The notes beneath the pieces are model-generated. The model was given only the letters and a program-made list of their open reading frames with translations, did no database searches and was not told where the DNA came from. The position numbers were made by a program, and so were the translations under genes. Below, piece after piece: positions 59,118 to 64,000 of a stretch of DNA of 64,000 nt. The stretch's first letter is position 1, and every line of letters starts with the position of its first letter. The DNA is from Cryptomeria japonica (taxonomy: Eukaryota; Streptophyta; Pinopsida; Cupressales; Cupressaceae). Location: positions 829,240,897-829,304,896 of the forward strand of contig NC_081411.1 of assembly GCF_030272615.1 (NCBI RefSeq). Reading direction: 5' to 3'.

Positions 59118-59540
59118 ATTATGCATGATAGAACAAATCAATATAATAGGCTATTATAAAGAATATATACAAAAATATGAAAGCACATTAAATTACCATT
59201 ACAAACCCATAAACCATTAAATAGTGAAAATAGATATAAATTTGTAAATGTCTCCCTATAAACACCACAACCATAACCAAAACAAAAAAAATTCTTACCC
59301 ACAAAAACTTAGCTCGTGAGTTGCAAGTCTACAACATCTCTTAGATGATCAAACTGTTTCTTAATTTTATTCTTCTGGTTAGTCAATGGATTTAGTTGCA
59401 TGTTCAAGTTTTCTATTTGAAGCCTTCTATTTCCCTATATTTGAGACATAATAAAATTCTTGTGAGTAGGAAATTGATTCAGGAGTTACGTGTGAAGAAT
59501 TTGGCAAAGTAAATGATGAGAATCAAACTCAAATTTTATC

Positions 59541-59776
59541 TGTCTTGATTAAAGAATTTTATCCTGATGGCATTAAATTAAAGTTCTTTCTCTATTTTTT
59601 GGTGATCTTTGGAGCAGAGGTTGCTTTGCATCGACCTAGGATACATTTAACTTGTGTTGTATCTGAGGAAATATGTATCCTAGGACGATGCAATGCAACC
59701 TCTGCTCCACCAATACCAGATAGAAGAGAAAGTACTCTAATTTAAAGTCATCATGATAAAATGCTTTCAAGACATA
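59541..59776. repeat. Hairpin H1 from DRM motif I region
   Basis: The 5' half reads as sense DRM (VLIKEFYPDGIK, then frame-shifted VLSLF, then GAEVALHR). The 3' half is its inverted copy, and its complement still encodes VLSLLSGIGGAEVALHRPRI, the SAM-binding motif I of DRM. The inner stem is near perfect: TGGAGCAGAGGTTGC and GCATCG, then CCTAGGATACAT, pair over 37 positions with two mismatches around a loop of about 26 bases. Pairing continues weakly outward to about 105 bases per arm. The shape resembles a young MIRNA-like foldback. Confidence 0.85.
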
Positions 59777-60250
59777 TATTAGGTATAAAAGGAAGCCTAC
59801 CTTGTCATTTGAAGGGGTTTACCTACAATTAAAGTGATCTCTTAATTATAAAATCAATTCAATTCCAAGTGAACATGCAATCAAGCATTCATCAAGAATT
59901 GAAGGAGAAATCAAGTTAATAAAGATATTTAATAAAGATATCATCTTTTAAATTAAGAAATGGGCAGGAGATTAAGAATACAAACCTTCCATATTGCACA
60001 CTTCAAGGTATATTAAAATCAATTTAAAGTGTATTCATTTAGGGACCTTTCATAAAATATTCTCAACTTACATATCATAAAAGGATCTTAAAATATTCAT
60101 TGTTTATAATGATCAGAATTTGGTTGTTCCATACACCTTCCTTTACTATTTTAAAAATATCATCGACCAAAATATTGTGCAGCAGTAGTATGGAGTGCAT
60201 TTCATCTATTTTATGTCTAAATATTTCATCATACCACTTTCTTTTCAAAG
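59777..60250. other. Spacer between hairpins
   Basis: The first 150 bases are duplicated after H2 (60,540-60,690). Further on, the minus strand 60,305-60,075 has a frame (KRKWYDEIFRHKIDEMHSIL) whose family I do not recognise. Confidence 0.5.
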
Positions 60251-60345
60251 GTGACTGATCGATTGCAGTGTTTGGGTAATGCATTCCAAATAGATCCAGT
60301 TGCATACCATTTATCTATCTTGATTAAAGACTTTTATCCTGATGG
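60251..60345 (+). pseudogene. DRM: DRM motif X fragment next to hairpin H2
   Basis: The frame TDRLQCLGNAFQIDPVAYHL, then SILIKDFYPDGIK, matches the DRM motif X segment better than the copy in the big inverted repeat (CLGNEFQIDTVAF). It leads without a break into the sense arm of hairpin H2. It shows that the captured segments are collinear pieces of one gene. Confidence 0.82.
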
Positions 60346-60555
60346 CATTAAATTAAAGTTCTTTCTCTATTTTTTGGTGATCTTTGGAGCAGAGGTTGCT
60401 TTTCATCGACCTGGGATACATTTAACTTATGTTGTATCTACGGAAATATGTATCCTAGGACGATGCAATGCAACCTCTGCTCCACCAATACCAGATAGAC
60501 GAGAAAGTACTTTCATTTAAAGCCATCAAGATAAAATGCTTTCAAGACATATATA
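60322..60555. repeat. Hairpin H2, second copy of DRM motif I hairpin
   Basis: It is a close copy of H1, with the same 37-base inner stem (here with a few more mismatches in the 5' arm) and loop. The antisense arm complement encodes VLSRLSGIGGAEVALHRPRI. H1 and H2 and their right flanks (59,545-59,925 and 60,322-60,690) form a direct repeat 777 bases apart, so a duplication made two hairpins. Confidence 0.85.
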
Positions 60556-60690
60556 AGGTATAAAAGGAAGCCTACCCTATCATTTGAAGGGGTCTACCTA
60601 CAATTCAAGTGATCTCTTAGTTATAAAATCAATTCAATTCCAAGTGAATAGGAAATCAAGCATTGAAGGAGAATTCAAGTTGGTGCAGGT

Positions 60691-61156
60691 GCATTTGGAA
60701 GACAAAAGGACTCAATGAAGCCATTAAAGACTTTTGAAGGTCTTAGGAGTGAAGAGCCAATCAATTATGATGTCTTAAGGGGTAGCCTTAAACAACACAC
60801 ACTAAGCTTTGACTACTTAGGTGTGCTGTGGGCCCATTTCTTCCCTTGACGTCCCTTCCCGTCTGTTTCCGTTAAAAAGACAATCACCGTTAGCATTTGA
60901 ATTCAAACTGTGTTCTCGCGTTTGACTGCATAAAACAAAGCAAATGGCATAAGAAACTCTCATCTACCTCGCAGCTATCATAGAATACCTCCCTGAGGAG
61001 ATATTCTCATGTCCTTTCCTGCTTTATGCATCAAAGAAATACGATCTAATGGAATGCTATGATTGCAGGATATGCACAAGATGTGTTTGAAATGGATTTA
61101 GAAACTTCCAACCAAATGTGATTAGTGAGTATAGATGTTGTAGTGCAACTACCCAG
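60691..61156. other. Stretch with no recognised gene
   Basis: I see no domain. The TTCCCTTGACGTCCCTTCCC words near 60,840 are not part of a visible repeat. Confidence 0.5.
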
Positions 61157-61250
61157 GTACACATGCATGCAAAATATGTAAGCTTAGATAAGGCACATGA
61201 ACTATTTGACATAATGCCTCAAAGATCACCCAATATCCAATGATGGTTGG
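61157..61250 (+). pseudogene. Pentatricopeptide-repeat (PPR) gene relic
   Basis: One frame reads VHMHAKYVSLDKAHELFDIM, then PQRSPNIQ-stop-WLGE. This is the common land-plant PPR pattern (M.AK.GSL.KA.ELFD.MPQR.....W). Only about 30 codons survive, with a stop after Gln. The flanks do not continue the array. PPR proteins bind organellar RNA; this piece is not functional. Confidence 0.55.
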
Positions 61251-64000
61251 GAGAAAGAAAACAACAATTTTTTGATAATCTTAAATATTTCTTTATTCAT
61301 CACTATAAATCTATTATGAATTTAGTCTCAATATTGCAGAAATTTATTCTATTATGAATGCAATATTTAGGGATGTAATCTTTATATATTTTTTTTAATT
61401 AGAAAAATGTCCTAATAGAATCCCCAACTAATTAATCTAGAGAAAGATACCACTAAAGAAAGAAATTCAATCCTCACCACTATGGTCTTGAAGGCTTTTA
61501 AGACACTTGAATTCCTATTTTGGCCTGCTTTTCCTTGACCCTATGTTAAGATAGTAAACTAGTTTGAGAGAATCTATTGGGTGGGAAATTGTGTATGGTT
61601 GCAATTATTTTCATGCATGGAAAGTGATTTAAAGTTTGGACCAATAGAGGATAAGTATTTCTTGAACCTTCAAGGACATGTGTAGAGCACTGCATGGATG
61701 TTTCTCCATTATTGAACTCTTTGAATATGTAAGTAAATTATTTTTGGTTGATGACACAGTAAGTGTGGTATTTGTCTTTTCGATATGTTGTGGATAATAT
61801 TAATCAAATATGGAATTTTTTTGATGCTATATACACTATGTTTTGGATTGAATTTAGGTAAGCAAAGAGGTAATGGAAGAATAAAAGAGGTATGCAAAGG
61901 AAGAAGAGTGAAATAGGTGGTTTGGGATGGAGGTTACAAGTATATATGATAATTCGTATGGATAATTTGTTGTCTATAAAGAGGCAAATAAGCTATCACA
62001 GCTTCAACATGAATGAATGCCTCATCTACAGAAGCAAAAGGTACCTCTAATGGTTTCAAAATTTGTCAAAATAGTTATGATATACCAAATAATCAAGTGG
62101 AATATCCTTTAGGTAACTAATATTATCTTCAAACTATTTATTTTGATTTTCATCATATCCTTTCCATGTGCATTTCCCTTGGTTTTAGTCCCATTTTTTC
62201 TTTATTTTATTCAAAACAAAATTTATAGATGCCTCTACTTGTCTCACCACTCATTAATTGTTTGGGATTTTCATTCCATTCACCAAGGTTGGCATCTATT
62301 CTAAGACTTTGTGTCATGGCCAAGCTAAATGATTTGCCTCTAGTTTCTCTCCAATCTAGTCACCTAGTAGCATGTGAAATCTATCTCTTCCTAATTATTA
62401 TTCTCTCCATCTTGTTAATGACCATTTCATTAATGAGTCCTTCCTCATAATTTTGGATAAGTGAGACAATGTTAGCTCAAGGAATCTTTTCAATCCTCTT
62501 TCAAGATTCTTTCCCAAGTAATAATCTTGCATATTGGAAAATAAATTACGCTTCTATTTTTCCAAGCTACTCTTTCGTATAATGTTTAGATTTATTCTAA
62601 AGTGCTCATTGTGACTCATGTTTACTACTCTTCCTATTAGTCTCATTCCAATATCTCCTACAAAAATATGGAATGATTACATTTATATTTTATTTGTGTC
62701 TCCTAAATATCCACAAAATTTGGAACAATAATACAATTTTTTAATAATATTTAATTGTAAAAGAAAGGATTAAAATGGAACTAAACACTCTAAATAAATT
62801 AATCAGGGTTAAAGGGATAAACTAGGATCAATTCATGAAGGCAAGATCTGTTATCTCAAAATTAATAGATTCATGCAAGAAAAGAAATATTAAATCTAGA
62901 GATAAAATTCTTGAAAAATTTAGCTAGCTAAAAGCGAAAGAATGATGTCAAGCTCTCATTTTCGCACAGACTGGCAAAGGTTGTAGAGGAGAAATCACTA
63001 TTGAACTTACCCCTGTCTCATATAACCCTATGTTGTCTAGGCCCCACAATAATTAGAAGATCCTAATTACTATTGTCCTAAACCTTGCATTGACCGTCAC
63101 AATTTCATAGTGAATTAAGTTAATTAGTCCATTAGCGAGATTGGGAAAGAGTTTGGTATTGAGTTAGGTGTTGGTGGAAGGTTTAAGGAGGTACACTATC
63201 ATCATAATTAATGTTAGAGAGTGTTGTGTGAAGAAGAATGGCCACGAAAGGAGTGACTATCCTAAGTGCTTGAGACTGTCAAAAATAGTGAGTGTTGTAG
63301 CAGTGAATCTTCCTTTGACCTTTGTGTGTTTGGGAGGGTAAAGACCCATGGTGGTATATGTTGAGTGGTTGGGAGGGTAAAGACCCACATATCAACTATC
63401 TACTTTGACATCCTAGCATGGTGTCCACCTACTCTAAAACCTTGTGGGCACTCTCTGTCTAATACTAACATATACATAGCATGTGCCTCTCATATAACCC
63501 TATGTTTGCCAGGCCCCACCATAATTAGAAGATCCTAATTACTAAAAACACTAGATTCTCCCCTAAAAGGTTGTTGAGTCATAGAAGGCCTAGCTTGATA
63601 GCCCTATAGTCTCTCATACCTAAAATATCCTTGTGTCTGCGATGGTCAAATGTGACTACCCTATGGCCCCTACTATGCTCTAGTAGACCTATGTCTCTAA
63701 TATTGATACTATTGGGTTTTTCTTTGTAAATCATATAGTAAGTCTAAATTATCCTATGAAGGATGGGGAGGCCTATGGACACTTTAGTCCCTTTATCAAG
63801 GTTACAAACTTCTGTCATGCCTCTTGTGTCCTCCCATGTACCTCCTTTTCCATAAGAGACTTTTCCATAGCAACCCTAAAGTCATTTGGATTGGCCATGT
63901 GTAGGAAAACTAAAATTTTGGGCTTTCCACCCCTAATGAAATAATTGACAAGTAACTAAGATACCTTTGGAGGGCCTTTAGGTAGGCACTCGTTCGCTCA
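61251..64000. other. AT-rich stretch with two small direct repeats
   Basis: No gene is supported. A phrase of about 60 bp, CTCATATAACCCTATGTT then AGGCCCCAC then ATAATTAGAAGATCCTAATT, occurs at 63,017-63,075 and again at 63,488-63,546. GGGAGGGTAAAGACCCA occurs at about 63,331 and 63,371. These point to old local duplications. Confidence 0.5.

Larger units (their letters stand above)
56618..59125. mobile_element. CACTA-type transposon part with captured DRM inverted repeat
   Basis: The left end CACTAGTACATTTGGGCC has the CACTA terminus typical of En/Spm elements. The next 280 bases hold many subterminal words built on CCGACGG and TCGTCGGA (for example at 56,720, 56,750, 56,818 and 56,891). 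From 56,865 the sequence forms an inverted repeat with arms of about 1.1 kb that carries DRM methyltransferase sequence. The right arm ends near 59,117, just short of the subterminal zone. No complementary CACTA end is visible to the right, so the right terminus is lost, decayed or further away. No transposase is seen, so the element would be non-autonomous. Confidence 0.75.

Noticed and set aside
59545-59745. 66-codon frame through hairpin H1 read as a DRM-like protein
   Set aside because: It passes through the loop into the inverted arm, and the motif I part is frame-shifted. The palindrome, not a protein, is the supported feature.

Overview
The window reads as nuclear DNA of a large, repeat-filled seed-plant genome, most likely a gymnosperm and probably a conifer. 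This is inferred from dense nested LTR retrotransposons, long AT-rich gene-poor stretches and one plant-type intron-containing gene. I cannot name the species. No bacterial, organellar or tRNA genes were seen.

Bases 1-29,598 are a nest of retrotransposons. Ty1-copia element C (14,460-15,235 plus 25,414-29,598; its 5' part is off the left edge) was entered by copia element A (1-2,471 plus 10,213-14,459). A was entered by copia element B (2,472-10,207, exact 5-bp target duplication TTTGA). C was also entered by a minus-strand Ty3/gypsy chromovirus-type element D (15,236-25,413) with an unusually long 3.66-kb LTR. A 0.59-kb retroposed coding sequence sits inside the 5' LTR of A. All coding regions carry stops or frameshifts.

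Bases 29,599-44,700 hold a small non-coding LTR element of TRIM type (E), a degenerate Tnt1/Tork-like copia (F), a minus-strand gag-protease-only Tat/Ogre-like gypsy fragment (G), tandem and inverted repeats, and an 845-bp almost pure C/T tract.

Bases 45,730-52,105 (minus strand) are the only convincing host gene: a seven-exon F-box/LRR protein of 643 residues that matches the plant FBL3 family along its length, with all exon joins in frame. A TA-flanked MITE lies 60 bp beyond its stop codon. Small tandem repeats have multiplied sequence next to two of its splice acceptors.

Bases 54,165-60,700 are the most interesting part. A foldback at 54,612-55,070 carries the 3' half of 5S rRNA in each arm, pointing outward. 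At 56,618 a CACTA-type transposon end with subterminal CCGACGG motifs leads into an inverted repeat with 1.1-kb arms. One arm, read on the + strand, encodes part of the catalytic domain of a DRM-type de novo DNA methyltransferase. Two more hairpins nearby (59,541-59,776 and 60,322-60,555) are built from the next part of the same gene (SAM-binding motif I). A transcript would fold into long double-stranded RNA matching a gene that silences transposons. That resembles, in an independent form, rice miR820, which lies in CACTA elements and targets OsDRM2.

Bases 60,700-64,000 hold a PPR-gene relic and minor repeats, but no intact gene that I can support.
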